Positions 44,981-54,846 of a stretch of 64,000 nt of DNA are shown piece after piece. Made by a program: the position numbers and the translations under genes. How positions within the stretch are numbered: position 1 is the first letter of the stretch; each line of letters opens with the position of its first letter. The notes under the pieces were generated by a model, which saw nothing but the letters and a program-made list of their open reading frames with translations, was not told where the DNA came from and ran no database searches. This DNA comes from Bacteroidota bacterium (GTDB taxonomy: Bacteria; Bacteroidota; Bacteroidia; Chitinophagales; LD1): contig JADKJG010000006.1 of assembly GCA_016722375.1 (NCBI GenBank), positions 334,001-398,000 on the forward strand. Direction: 5' to 3'.

Positions 44981-45064
44981 TTTACACTAGACTCAGGTTC
45001 ACCCGTCCCGCCTGCCAAAATTCGTAATTGGCAGGTATAGCCTGTTTCCCCTATAAGACCTCCT

Positions 45065-45072
45065 TATTTTTG
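45065..45072 (+). promoter_or_regulatory. Bacteroidota-type -7 element candidate
   Basis: TATTTTTG matches the TAnnTTTG -7 consensus of Bacteroidota, 86 bases before the ParB-like gene start at 45158. No clear -33 TTTG is seen at the ideal distance, so this is a weak call. Confidence 0.3.
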
Positions 45073-45157
45073 TCCGCTGCTTTATTACACCGGTTCCGGT
45101 CAGACCTGCTGACCCACCACTTAATAAGCAGTTTTGAATAAAACAAAATACAAAACT

Positions 45158-45847
45158 ATGGAATTCAGAAACCCGAAGGACCTAAAACCACATGAAGCGC
45201 ACTCGCGCATTTACTTGCCAGGCGAAACGCTATCGCTCGAAAAAAGTATTGAACGACTTGGCAGAGTAATCAAACATCCAATTGATATTACCCCTGAAGG
45301 AGAGATACTGGCCGGGGTAAGAAGAAATCAAGCCGCCATCAATCTGGATATGACTGAGGTTCCGGTTAATGTTGTTAATCTGTCTACCATAGAGGAGATA
45401 GTGGAACACATTATCGAAGATAACCTCCAACGGGTAAAGACATGGGCGGAGGTATACAACGAAATAAGAGAAAAAAGAAAAATCTTAGGTAATCGGCAGG
45501 GAGCGCGCACGGATACCACCAAGGAAGAAAAAATTGACACCAGAAAACAGATCGCATCAGAACTCGGCATCAAGCCTAATGTAGTGCGGGTACTGGAATT
45601 GATTGGCGATCAACCGGAACACAAGTCTCTCCTGGAACGGGACACCGAACATAACACCGTTAATAAGCTCGAAACCGATTATGAAAAGCGGCTGTCGGTA
45701 TCGGAAGAAGTGGTAGGTGAGGAATTTCCGATTGTTGACCTAGAGCCCCATTACTGTCCCGTATGTCATAGTTACCCACGAAGGATTATTACCGATTACG
45801 TTAACAAGTTGATGACGTACGTGGATGACAAAGAACAAGCCATTTGA
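45158..45847 (+). CDS. ParB-like nuclease/adaptor-domain protein
   Basis: A 229-aa protein (ATG 45158; a TTG eight codons upstream is unlikely). The N-terminal ParB/Srx-type domain has LKPHEAHSRIYLPGE, LEKSIERLGRVIKHPIDITPEGEILAGVRRNQAAINL and VEHIIEDNLQRVKTW. An HTH-like stretch follows (TRKQIASELGIKPNVVRVLELIG), and the tail has CPVCHSYPRR, a possible metal ligand pair. It is not a chromosome ParB; similar proteins pair with DNA methyltransferases on mobile elements, and a C5 methyltransferase follows by 25 bases. Confidence 0.75.
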   Translation: MEFRNPKDLKPHEAHSRIYLPGETLSLEKSIERLGRVIKHPIDITPEGEILAGVRRNQAAINLDMTEVPVNVVNLSTIEEIVEHIIEDNLQRVKTWAEVYNEIREKRKILGNRQGARTDTTKEEKIDTRKQIASELGIKPNVVRVLELIGDQPEHKSLLERDTEHNTVNKLETDYEKRLSVSEEVVGEEFPIVDLEPHYCPVCHSYPRRIITDYVNKLMTYVDDKEQAI

Positions 45848-45872
45848 ATTTTCTAACTAATAAAGTATCTAT

Positions 45873-46944
45873 ATGAACACAATTAAAATATCCAACGAAC
45901 AACCTGATACATCTATTGTTCCCGAAACATCAGACATATCACATCTTGATGATCCGTTCCGTAACGACCAACCTGTTAATGGAACTCCTAATCTAATAAT
46001 CCCACATTCTGTATCACCAGTTTTTGATTCGGTAAGCTTGTTTACTGGAGTGGGAGGTATGGACCTTGGAGTGCATCAAGCGGGAAGTACTGATACTGGT
46101 ATAATAAAAGTAAGACTGGCCGTAGATAATTGGAAAGCCTCCCAACAGAATTACCCTTTGAACTTTGAAGGAGATTTTCTGTGCAAGGACATCCTTAAGG
46201 TGCCAGGCGACGAAATACTGGAACGCGTCGGTAAAAGACAGGGTGAACTACATAATATTCATGGCGGTGCCCCATGCCCTGGATGGTCGGCCCTCAACCG
46301 AAAGAGAAACAAGGGTCATGCAAGCCTGCTTGAAACCAATCTGTTGACGTTTAAGTTCGTGTCCCTTATTTCAGAGATGCAACCGCACAGCTTTTGCATG
46401 GAGCAAGTCGACGGGATGGGTGACCAAGCTGTAATCAACGGCTTCCACGAATTGAAGATGCGGTTTAAGGATGATTTGAAGAACTATGTCATTGAAGTTA
46501 GAAAAGTTAACACTCTATCTCGGAGTGCCACAAAGAAGAACGCGATGGATATTTATTGGTTGGCGGCGCGACACTGGAGTATTACCAGTGTTTCCTAAAC
46601 CGATCAAGGGTTCTCTTGCTCACTTGACCATAGGTGCTGTCGATCCAGAGATAGACTATATTGAGATAAGCGGTAGCCGGAACCTGCGCAAAGAACACAC
46701 AGAATTTTTCAGTACCATACCGGCCACGGAGCACGTTATTCTTAAACTCAAAAATGGGGAAACACTCAAAATGAGCGAACGCCCCGACCTGTTAATGAAG
46801 GTGTTCGGATACCCAGAAGATTTTAACATTCATCCGGACCTTACTTTTCCCGAAATTCTACGGCTAATTGGCAACTCAGTTCCACCGCCGCTTGCGAAGG
46901 CAGTGTATACCGGGATACTCCGTCAATTACTTACCCTGAAATAA
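45873..46944 (+). pseudogene. DNA (cytosine-5)-methyltransferase, frameshifted
   Basis: The first frame has motif I (SLFTGVGGMDLGVH, ~55-68), motif IV (GGAPCPGWS with catalytic C135) and motif VI (CMEQV). After about residue 210 it turns to nonsense. The proper continuation, TLYLGVPQRRTRWIFIGWRR (motif VIII) and GNSVPPPLA (motif X), lies in another frame to 46944. Two bases (TA of a TATA) missing near 46511-46521 would give one 357-aa enzyme. The target site is unknown. It is paired with the ParB-like gene and has no restriction enzyme next door, suggesting a solitary or modification-only role. Confidence 0.82.
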
Positions 46945-46988
46945 ATCAGTCATCCGTGCAAATAATTCAATAACTAAAACAAATAAAA

Positions 46989-47699
46989 ATGACAAAGACA
47001 ACAACAAAATCTTCGACAAATCTCTACGACAATGTTATCTCAGGTAAAGTTTTGCCCAAAATCCATAATAGGCTGAGGCCAATGGTAAATAACGCGTATT
47101 ATGATTTGTCTATATTGAACCAACTTCAGAAAAAGGTTGGTCCAGTTAGAGCCGACCAAATGACTGTACTTGTTTGGGATTATTATGATGGTTCTTGGGA
47201 AGATTACACATTAAACCCAACGACCGGTGAGGTATGGACGAAATTTCATGACGCCTACCCTCCCTCACATAAAGCCATACGGTTTGTAGGTCACGAGAAA
47301 ACGGAGCTATCCATAATTTGGGTCAAAAACGTTTCATTTAAGGAACTGTATAATGTCATTGCCACCGCACTATTGAAGAAGGGTGTTAAACCATTTATCG
47401 TTCTTAGCAAGGTTGCAATCTTGACCTTACCTGAAAACGAAATAGTTGCTGTCGAAATAATAAATGCAACTCGTTCCAGTATTGGCAGAAAGAACAAACC
47501 CCAAAATAATTGTCAGATAAATAAAATTGTATCAGACGTAACTTTTGTTGAACTTCAACAAAAGTACAAGCGACAGAAATTGCAATACAACCTCACCTTG
47601 TGTTCTAAGAAGATGGTAAGGTTCAAATGCCGTGAACCGAGTTGTGTTAAATTGAATCTGACATTGCCCATTTTATTTTTTTGTATCAAACAAGGGTAA
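46989..47699 (+). CDS. Hypothetical protein, C-terminus doubtful
   Basis: The 236-aa frame begins MTKTTTKSSTNLYDNVISGK. Residues ~60-175 look like a folded domain (VLVWDYYDGSWEDYTLN, IRFVGHEKTELSIIWVKNVSF, FIVLSKVAILTLPENEIVAVE). The last ~45 residues are basic and Cys-rich and may be out of frame. Not recognised. It follows the methyltransferase by 44 bases. Confidence 0.5.
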   Translation: MTKTTTKSSTNLYDNVISGKVLPKIHNRLRPMVNNAYYDLSILNQLQKKVGPVRADQMTVLVWDYYDGSWEDYTLNPTTGEVWTKFHDAYPPSHKAIRFVGHEKTELSIIWVKNVSFKELYNVIATALLKKGVKPFIVLSKVAILTLPENEIVAVEIINATRSSIGRKNKPQNNCQINKIVSDVTFVELQQKYKRQKLQYNLTLCSKKMVRFKCREPSCVKLNLTLPILFFCIKQG

Positions 47700-47749
47700 C
47701 ACCTATCAGTCCTCGAAGAAATATTTCTAATAATCAAACAAACTATCTT

Positions 47750-48085
47750 ATGAATAACATATTTAACATCAATGAGTCCGAAACACTTCATCTAAATGCA
47801 CAAGAACTAAATAATCTGATACTCAACTAAAATGTAAACTGGAGCGCGATATACCGCAAGAAGGTCGTATTGGAAGGGCTGGACTTCTTCCTCTTAGATA
47901 AAGACCTGGTTAAAGTATACGGAAATAACCAATCCTGCCTACTGACACCATTGCAATTGTCTGTGTATGACTGTATAATGGGGGCAAAAGCAATAAGGGC
48001 TTATTTCTATTACGACATCTGCCAATCCATTTTTCTAAAATACTGGCCCAGTGAATTCGAGAAGCTGATGGTGAAGCCAAGATAG
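47750..48085 (+). pseudogene. Small hypothetical gene with in-frame stop
   Basis: ATG 47750 reads MNNIFNINESETLHLNAQEL, meets TAA at 47828-47830, and the same frame continues with sensible sequence (WSAIYRKKVVLEGLDFFLLD, then LTPLQLSVYDCIMGAKAI) to a stop at 48083-48085. One base change would restore a 111-aa protein. Alternatively only the downstream piece (from a TTG at 47870) is translated. No family recognised. Confidence 0.4.
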
Positions 48086-48204
48086 CCAAACCAAGAGAAA
48101 ACGGGAAATAATTGGTACGGAAAACGATGGGGTTAACGCTGCTAGGTATGGCGCAACCGTCCTTATGGAAATAAGGTGATGTGTCGTTACCCACAGAGCT
48201 TCGC

Positions 48205-49689
48205 CTATGCAAGTGTTTTCAGGAACCTGTATATCACCACCATCGCCCAAGTATCCATACCGCAATAATCAATTAGGTTCTGTCTTTCACTAGACCAGTC
48301 TCTCTCAGGTTCGGCTATCATCTTCATGAACAAAACACTGGCGTCGTCGCCATTATTCACCGTAAGGTTCTTATAACTGAGCTTAGGTGCGACCACCGGT
48401 AACACCTTTTTGATACTATACGAATCTGAAAATTTGTAATGATAAAGCCACTTCTTCTGGAAGGGCAACGCCAGATCAAGCAGACGATCTATCACCGCGT
48501 TGATTTGTGATTCATACTTTGGAAACAAAATTGACAGGTGCCCCAACTTGGAGCGCTCAAAGCCGATGTTCCAAACAAGTATTGTCCCATCAGTGCCCAA
48601 GTCGCGAAGCAGAGTGACCAAGAAGTCTTCCCTGAAATCTAAACCGGGTTCGGCCAAATAAGCATGACTAACCGGTTCAGCGTTTTCGGATTCGATTATA
48701 TGAAGCGAATATTGAAAGGGTGTCTGCTCGTAAGGATTTGTGCGCTGGAACTTCGGCACCGCGAACCGGACAGTCTCGAAATCCAGAAAGTGAAGGGGAT
48801 AAACCATCTTGTCCAGAAATTCTTTCAACGGTTCCGGGTTCAAGTATATCCCGCGATTGATATGTGCCTCGACTACATAATTATATGGCGGTTTAAGTTG
48901 TTGCCAGTCCTTCACATCAGTAATCTTCTTGACACCTGAATGGTACTGCCGGAACCGTTCTTCCGTTTTTCTATAATAACCGAAGTCAAGAATGGATTCA
49001 TCCGGTACATCTTTCCAACAGTGTTCTTTGAAGTCACAAGTCCAGGGGCTGGTACATTGTTTGCCGATGGGCGTTTCAGGACAATCATCACCGGTCACCA
49101 CGTTCTTTAATTCGGTCACCATCTCGCTTATCTCATCCTGTAATGCAATTACAAGCGGATACAGCGATTCCATCTTGAACAATTTCTCAACTTCTATTTC
49201 ACCGTGCCGTTCATATTCATTATTGATGTGGATGATGGAAATGTCTTTCAATTCAATTCCGCAATTAGTCATTACCCAAAACTGCAGAGCTGCATCTGTA
49301 ACGTTGACGTCATGAACGGTAGTGGATGATTTGACCTCGTAAGCGTACCAGCCATCTTCTTTCTTCACCAGTATATCCAGCGCAGCCAGAACGCCGTCGT
49401 GCTGGAACGCTGCTTCATATATTACAGGAGTACCTTTTGCAACTAACTTCGCCGTCATTTCTATCGAGGGTTGATAGTTGTATGGAGTGGCCGGACTGGC
49501 ATCAACTCCACCGGGGAATAATTGATGTGCAAGTTTACCTACTTCATGACCTTGGTCAAAGATAAATTGCTTACTAATTGTCGTAGGACGAAGCAAATCC
49601 CTTCTGTTTTTATACAGCCACAAACTCTTACTGCAAACGCAACCTCGGATGAAAGTAGATTTAGATAAAAGGTGTTTTGTACTACTCAT
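48205..49689 (-). CDS. DUF2779-domain protein with Cas4/PD-(D/E)XK-like N-terminus
   Basis: A 494-aa protein. The N-terminal half resembles Cas4/RecB-type nucleases: a lone Cys pair (RGCVCSKSLW), Asp in LAALDILV, the E-x-K in YEVKSST, and three further cysteines in QCTSPWTCDFKEHCW, which together could hold a [4Fe-4S] cluster. The C-terminal half is DUF2779, RNase-H-like (LHFLDFETVRFAVP, LVWNIGFERSKL, YCGMDTWAMVVIYRFL). Such proteins occur in defence and mobile regions. It is a single gene, divergent from the dnd operon 165 bases away. Confidence 0.8.
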   Translation of the reverse strand: MSSTKHLLSKSTFIRGCVCSKSLWLYKNRRDLLRPTTISKQFIFDQGHEVGKLAHQLFPGGVDASPATPYNYQPSIEMTAKLVAKGTPVIYEAAFQHDGVLAALDILVKKEDGWYAYEVKSSTTVHDVNVTDAALQFWVMTNCGIELKDISIIHINNEYERHGEIEVEKLFKMESLYPLVIALQDEISEMVTELKNVVTGDDCPETPIGKQCTSPWTCDFKEHCWKDVPDESILDFGYYRKTEERFRQYHSGVKKITDVKDWQQLKPPYNYVVEAHINRGIYLNPEPLKEFLDKMVYPLHFLDFETVRFAVPKFQRTNPYEQTPFQYSLHIIESENAEPVSHAYLAEPGLDFREDFLVTLLRDLGTDGTILVWNIGFERSKLGHLSILFPKYESQINAVIDRLLDLALPFQKKWLYHYKFSDSYSIKKVLPVVAPKLSYKNLTVNNGDDASVLFMKMIAEPERDWSSERQNLIDYCGMDTWAMVVIYRFLKTLA

Positions 49690-49853
49690 TCATTGTGAAA
49701 GTATCACTTGGTTTTAAAGGGAGGTGAAATTTTCACAATCAACAACTTCTAGACTCATTGTATGGATTAAAGAGGTTTCTATATTATTTATTAGTTTTCG
49801 CCTCTTTTCTGACTATAATTTGGTGATAACAGGTCCAAACTTTAAGATAATAA
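49690..49853 (+). promoter_or_regulatory. Divergent promoter region for the dnd operon and the DUF2779 gene
   Basis: This AT-rich gap between divergent genes contains TATAATTTG about 40 bases before dndC, close to the Bacteroidota -7 TAnnTTTG but with a three-base spacer. No operator palindrome is obvious. Confidence 0.3.
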
Positions 49854-51173
49854 ATGGCATTAAACATATCGCATCTCGAACATGAGATAATTGACCAATA
49901 TCTTTATGACGAGCACCCAACTCGACCTTGGATAATCGGTTTCAGTGGTGGGAAGGATTCCACCATGCTTTTGCAAGTAGTTTGGAATGCGCTTAAAAAA
50001 ATTGAACCGGTTCTTTTAACTCGACAAATTTATGTAGTGTGCAATGACACACTTGTTGAAAATCCCAGAATCGTTAAGTTCATAAATAAAACGCTAAAGC
50101 GGATTCAGAAAGAAGCCAACCTAAATAATTTTCCAATTATTGTAGAACAAACCACACCAAAATTGGATGACAGTTTTTGGGTGCGACTAATTGGGCTGGG
50201 CTACCCAGCCCCAAACAAATTTTACCGGTGGTGCACAGAGAGATTAAAAATAAATCCAACCACCCGGTTGATTACTGAAAAGATTGGAGAGAATGGGGCA
50301 GCAATAATTTTGTTGGGAACACGAAGCGATGAAAGTTCAAACAGAGCAGCATCAATCAAACGTCACGAAGTAAAAGGGCAGCGTTTACGTAAGCATCAAC
50401 TCCCAAACGCTTATGTGTATGCACCCATAAAGGATGTAACTATAAATGAGTTGTGGCAATATCTCAATCAAGTGCCCCCGCCCTGGGGAGGTAACCATAA
50501 AGAATTGGTAACACTCTACAGAAATGCCAATAGTGGTGATTGTCCTTTAGTCATTGACGACACAACACCAAGTTGCGGGAACAGTCGGTTTGGTTGCTGG
50601 ACTTGCACCGTTGTGAACAAAGATAAATCAATGGAAGGTTTGATTGAGAACGGTGAAGAATGGATGCAGCCGTTGGCTGACATCAGAAATTTTTTAATTG
50701 AAACAAGAGACAATCCAGAAATTTGGAGAGAGAAACGTAGACGCAATGGTGATATAAGTGAAAATCTTTGGGGGCCATATAAATTTGAAACGAGAGTTGA
50801 AATTTTAAAACGAATATTGAAAGCTCAAAAATCATTGGAGGCAACTGAGGGCATTGAACTAATAACACACCAGGAAATGGTATTGATTCAATACCATTGG
50901 TTCAGAGATTGTTTTTTCAAAACGAAAGTATCACAACTTTATAATCGCGTATTCAAAACACAAATTGATATGAGTAAACAAGAAGAAAAATTCAAACAGG
51001 AAGCAGACCTGCTAAAAAAATCCTGTAAGCAGGAACCAAAAGATGTCGAATTTATCCAAGACCTTTTGGCATTACAAAAAACCAAAACGTTAATGATTCG
51101 GAAAAGAGGTTTGCAATCTGATATTGACAACCGGTTGAATCAATTTATTGAAGAATTAAAAAACCCAAGTTAA
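49854..51173 (+). CDS. dndC: DNA phosphorothioation system sulfurtransferase DndC
   Basis: The 439-aa PP-loop ATPase has SGGKDST at residues 31-37. A long C-terminal part carries RWCTERLKINP and SCGNSRFGCWTCTVVNKDKS; these cysteines match the Fe-S ligands of DndC. DndC is the PAPS-reductase-like enzyme that activates DNA for sulfur insertion. The acidic helical tail (~370-439) is consistent with the family. First gene of the operon; dndD starts 10 bases after its stop. A cysteine desulfurase at 60542-61721 could supply sulfur. Confidence 0.92.
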   Translation: MALNISHLEHEIIDQYLYDEHPTRPWIIGFSGGKDSTMLLQVVWNALKKIEPVLLTRQIYVVCNDTLVENPRIVKFINKTLKRIQKEANLNNFPIIVEQTTPKLDDSFWVRLIGLGYPAPNKFYRWCTERLKINPTTRLITEKIGENGAAIILLGTRSDESSNRAASIKRHEVKGQRLRKHQLPNAYVYAPIKDVTINELWQYLNQVPPPWGGNHKELVTLYRNANSGDCPLVIDDTTPSCGNSRFGCWTCTVVNKDKSMEGLIENGEEWMQPLADIRNFLIETRDNPEIWREKRRRNGDISENLWGPYKFETRVEILKRILKAQKSLEATEGIELITHQEMVLIQYHWFRDCFFKTKVSQLYNRVFKTQIDMSKQEEKFKQEADLLKKSCKQEPKDVEFIQDLLALQKTKTLMIRKRGLQSDIDNRLNQFIEELKNPS

Positions 51174-51182
51174 TAACAGTAA

Positions 51183-53279
51183 ATGACAATTAAAGAAATT
51201 GAACTCTACAATTTTCGCATCTACAAAGGCGAAAACTCCATTGACCTAACTACAGAAGGAAAGAAAAACATTTTCGTTATAAGCGGCAGAAACGGCTTTG
51301 GGAAGACAACCTTTCTAATGTCAATGGTATGGTGCTTGTATGGGAAAAACATGCAAGAAGTTGACGATTTGTATAAAAAAGAAATTGTTGACCAGGGAGG
51401 TTACAGCAAATACATTGTGAATTCTCTTAATCGTTTGGCAAAGGCTGAAGAAGACCATAATTTTCATGTCTCAATCACTTTCACCAATGTAAATATTCCC
51501 GAAGTTCCTTGTAAAGAAATCGTAGTTAAGCGCAGCTACAATGCAAAAACAAGTGTTGCAGAAGAGGTAGAAGTTTTAATTGATGGTTACCCAAGCGAAT
51601 TAGCAAAGGAAGTTGGACAAGAAATTTTCATTCGTGAATTCATCATGCCAATAGAGATTGCAAAATTTTTCTTTTTTGATGCGGAAAAAATTGTAAGCCT
51701 TGCGGAAGTGAACACCGCTGAGCAACGTAAAAATCTTAGTCGAGCATATTCGGAGGTTTTAGGAATTAAAAAATATGAAGACATTAAAAACGAGTTAGAA
51801 AACCTGCAACTTAAGATTCGCCAAGAATCTGCAAGCGCAACAGAAAAGGGACAGCTAAAACAATTAGAAGCCGAAGTAGAAACTTGTGAAGAAAGAATAA
51901 CCGAAAATCACAAATTGATTAGTGAACAGAGAGAAAAACGAAACGAAAAAAATAAAGAATCAAGAGATATACAAGAAAAACTAATAAAGGCAGGAAGTCT
52001 AATTACAGTTGAGGAACTGCAACGCATAAGAGAACAAGAAGATGAATTAATAAAAAGACAAACCGAATTGCAAAATGAGTTGAAAGATTCCTATGACATC
52101 ATTCCATTTGCAATTGCAGGAGATAAATTTTTAGAAGTGAATCGTCAATTGGAAAATGAATCTAATCATAAAGCAGCGCAATACAAAGACGAGAATGTAA
52201 ATGATGTTACCAATAAAATCTTAACGGACTTATTGAACATTCCTAAGCCTGAAAAATTAGCCATTGACCATCAAGTGCATGATTTTTATGCGACAGCTTT
52301 TAAAGGGTTAATTCGCAAGCATTTCTTTTCCGATACCAAAGCATTACCCGGAGACTTTAAAATCATTCATGAATTTTCTGATTCAGAAAAAAACGAACTG
52401 CAAGCAGTTCTAAGCAACATTAAATTGTCTTTTCGAGAATCTTTTAAACGTATTAATGGGGACTATAATCAAACAAGAAATGAACTGAATGGAATCCGTA
52501 GGAAAATCAAAGACGCAGAAGCAAATCAAGAAGACCCAATCATAGCTGAGTTTCGAAAAAACAAGGACCTTTTAGACAAAGAAGTAATTCGCATTGATGA
52601 CACTATAAGTTCACTTGACAGAGAGATTGGAGAATTTACCAATGAGAAAACTCAAAAAGGAAAATTGATTGAAACACTTTCAAGGAAATTGAAGGTATCG
52701 GAAAATAATGTTGAAAAAGATACAATCATTGCCCGTAACATTTCCAACTTGAAAGATTTCATTTCAAAATTCAAAGCCAAGAAAAAGGAATCTTTAGAAG
52801 AACAAATCTTGAACGGCTTAAATACCTTGCTTCACAAAAAAGGGTTCATCAAAAAAGTTGATGTTGAAATTATCGGTGACGATATTGATATAGTATTGAA
52901 GAATGCAAGAGGCGAAGAAATCAAAAAAGAGTCTTTAAGTAAAGGCGAGCAACAAATGTATGCGACAGCTTTGCTTCGGGGGTTAGTAGAGGAAAGCGAT
53001 ATACAGTTTCCTGTGTTTATTGATTCGCCAATGCAGAAATTTGATGAACAACATGCTGAAAATATTGTAAAATACTTTTACCCGAACATTTCAGACCAAG
53101 TAGTAATATTTCCTCTTATCAATAAAGAATTAACCGCAAGAGAATTTGAAATTCTTTCCAAACATATAGCTCAAACTTTCTTAATTAACAATGTGCATGA
53201 AGATAAGAGCGAATTCATAGCAATAGAACCAGACAAATTTTTTAAAACCTACAACCGAATGTATAACGATGCTGATTAA
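51183..53279 (+). CDS. dndD: DNA phosphorothioation system SMC-like ATPase DndD
   Basis: The 698-aa ATPase has Walker A GRNGFGKTT (35-43) after the typical NFRIYKGENSIDL start. A long coiled coil (~215-550) follows, then the ABC signature LSKGEQQMYATALLRGL and Walker B VFIDSPMQKFD. DndD belongs to the Rad50/SMC group and is thought to open or scan DNA during sulfur modification. Length and order match dndC-dndD loci. Its end overlaps the next gene by 11 bases. Confidence 0.92.
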   Translation: MTIKEIELYNFRIYKGENSIDLTTEGKKNIFVISGRNGFGKTTFLMSMVWCLYGKNMQEVDDLYKKEIVDQGGYSKYIVNSLNRLAKAEEDHNFHVSITFTNVNIPEVPCKEIVVKRSYNAKTSVAEEVEVLIDGYPSELAKEVGQEIFIREFIMPIEIAKFFFFDAEKIVSLAEVNTAEQRKNLSRAYSEVLGIKKYEDIKNELENLQLKIRQESASATEKGQLKQLEAEVETCEERITENHKLISEQREKRNEKNKESRDIQEKLIKAGSLITVEELQRIREQEDELIKRQTELQNELKDSYDIIPFAIAGDKFLEVNRQLENESNHKAAQYKDENVNDVTNKILTDLLNIPKPEKLAIDHQVHDFYATAFKGLIRKHFFSDTKALPGDFKIIHEFSDSEKNELQAVLSNIKLSFRESFKRINGDYNQTRNELNGIRRKIKDAEANQEDPIIAEFRKNKDLLDKEVIRIDDTISSLDREIGEFTNEKTQKGKLIETLSRKLKVSENNVEKDTIIARNISNLKDFISKFKAKKKESLEEQILNGLNTLLHKKGFIKKVDVEIIGDDIDIVLKNARGEEIKKESLSKGEQQMYATALLRGLVEESDIQFPVFIDSPMQKFDEQHAENIVKYFYPNISDQVVIFPLINKELTAREFEILSKHIAQTFLINNVHEDKSEFIAIEPDKFFKTYNRMYNDAD

Positions 53280-54831
53280 CCTAAGAACCTCAGAAGCCAA
53301 CAAGCCAGTAGTTCAAGAACTAACAAAGCGGCTTAACCTTGGAACTGAAAATGTAGTTTCGAGAATTGCATTTGCATACTCTCTCTCAAAAGGAGTAAAA
53401 CTAAATTTGGAAACAGATTTGCGAGACAGCAAAGGCAAGGAATACAAAGACGATATTTTGTTTGGGAAATATCGCGATTACTACATGGCTATGGTTTGCC
53501 AGCATTACAATCTTTATAAATCAGATAAAGACATTGGCAAGTATATCAAGATGCACATTGACCACGGTTTGACTTTGATGAATAAGTTATTTGAGGAAAA
53601 CAAAAATTATTCCGGACTTGATTTCCTTTTAGAAAACATTGAAAGAGGAATTGAAAAATTAGAGGGAAATGATGTTACAAACGATGCGATAATTTTTGAT
53701 GAACAAACAAGAAGAAGCAGGATTTCAAACAAGGATTATTATTCAAGTGCAATAAAAATTCAAGTTGGAAAATCGCTTGACGATGACAATATTTTGTTCA
53801 ACCTCAACGACACAAGCATACACAACAATGCACACATAGCTGTTGCAGGTAATTCGGGCACGGGCAAAACTTATTTTGCAAACAGCATTTTGAAACAAGT
53901 TGCAGAGGAAACGAAAGGCGAAGTGAATTTTCTTTTTCTTGATTTCAAAGGTATCACAGAAGAAGATGAAAAAAGGAATCACACTTTTTTCAGCAAAACA
54001 AAAACGGAATTAATCAAAGCACCTTACAAGCCCTTCCCTATCAATCCGCTTTCATTCATTGACAATGTGAATGAGAAAAATAAAATAATGGGCATCAGTA
54101 AATTTGTTGACATCATTACCAGTTACAGTAACATTGGTAAGAACCAACAGCAAACTTTGAAAGATGCCACACGGGAAGTATTTGCTTCAAAGAAAGGTGG
54201 GCAATATCCATCATTCAAAGAAATTTACGACAAAGTATTGGAAATAGAGGGGGACAAAGCAAGCACCTTAAAAGAAATACTTCAAAGTTTAAGTGAGTTA
54301 GATTTATTTGAAACTAAGGTTGATTTGAAAAACAGTTTTCTCAACAAAAATTACTATTTGAGTTTGAGTGGCGACTTGCCAAGAAATGTTCGTTTTACTT
54401 CGGTGTTTCTTATTATCAATTACATCTACAACACTTTCATGAATATGGACAATGCACCCATTGAAGGTAAGTGTCAGGGCATGAGATATGTTTTATTGAT
54501 TGATGAAGCCCATGTAATTTTTAAAGAAAAAAAGAGCCAAGACCTATTAGAAAAAATACTTCGTGAGATTCGTTCCAAAGGTGTTTCGGTAATTTTACTT
54601 TCACAAGGCATTGAAGAATTTAATCAACCTTCGTTTGATTTTAGCAGCATGTGTGAAACCGCTTTTCTGTTTGACATCAAAGACAAGACGAATTTAAAAA
54701 TGATGCAAAAGTTTTTAGGACTTGGAGATAAAGACGGACTGAAACTAAAATCAAGTATGGAAAAAATTCAGAAGTATCAACTCGTAAGCAATTTGAAAGA
54801 ATTTAAAGTTGCAGAACTATTTAAAGCATAA
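53269..54831 (+). CDS. DndE fused to a HerA/FtsK-type ATPase
   Basis: Residues 1-~105 match DndE (LRTSEANKPVVQELTKRLNL, SRIAFAYSLSKG, DSKGKEYKDDILFG, ICQHY-like VCQHYNLYKSDKDIGKYIKM), a small protein that binds nicked DNA and normally stands alone at about 110-130 aa. After a linker, residues ~165-520 form a P-loop motor: Walker A GNSGTGKT (194-201), Walker B YVLLIDEAH (~410), and the LLSQGIEEF sensor segment typical of HerA/VirB4-like translocases. This single gene replaces dndE. The motor could couple DNA translocation to modification, or serve restriction as DndH-like ATPases do; that is inference. Confidence 0.87.
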   Translation: MLINLRTSEANKPVVQELTKRLNLGTENVVSRIAFAYSLSKGVKLNLETDLRDSKGKEYKDDILFGKYRDYYMAMVCQHYNLYKSDKDIGKYIKMHIDHGLTLMNKLFEENKNYSGLDFLLENIERGIEKLEGNDVTNDAIIFDEQTRRSRISNKDYYSSAIKIQVGKSLDDDNILFNLNDTSIHNNAHIAVAGNSGTGKTYFANSILKQVAEETKGEVNFLFLDFKGITEEDEKRNHTFFSKTKTELIKAPYKPFPINPLSFIDNVNEKNKIMGISKFVDIITSYSNIGKNQQQTLKDATREVFASKKGGQYPSFKEIYDKVLEIEGDKASTLKEILQSLSELDLFETKVDLKNSFLNKNYYLSLSGDLPRNVRFTSVFLIINYIYNTFMNMDNAPIEGKCQGMRYVLLIDEAHVIFKEKKSQDLLEKILREIRSKGVSVILLSQGIEEFNQPSFDFSSMCETAFLFDIKDKTNLKMMQKFLGLGDKDGLKLKSSMEKIQKYQLVSNLKEFKVAELFKA

Positions 54832-54846
54832 TAAATTTCTTTCATT

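Noticed and set aside
47870..48085. Stand-alone gene starting at TTG 47870
   Set aside because: The frame is continuous with sensible sequence upstream beyond a single stop, so a broken longer gene is more likely.
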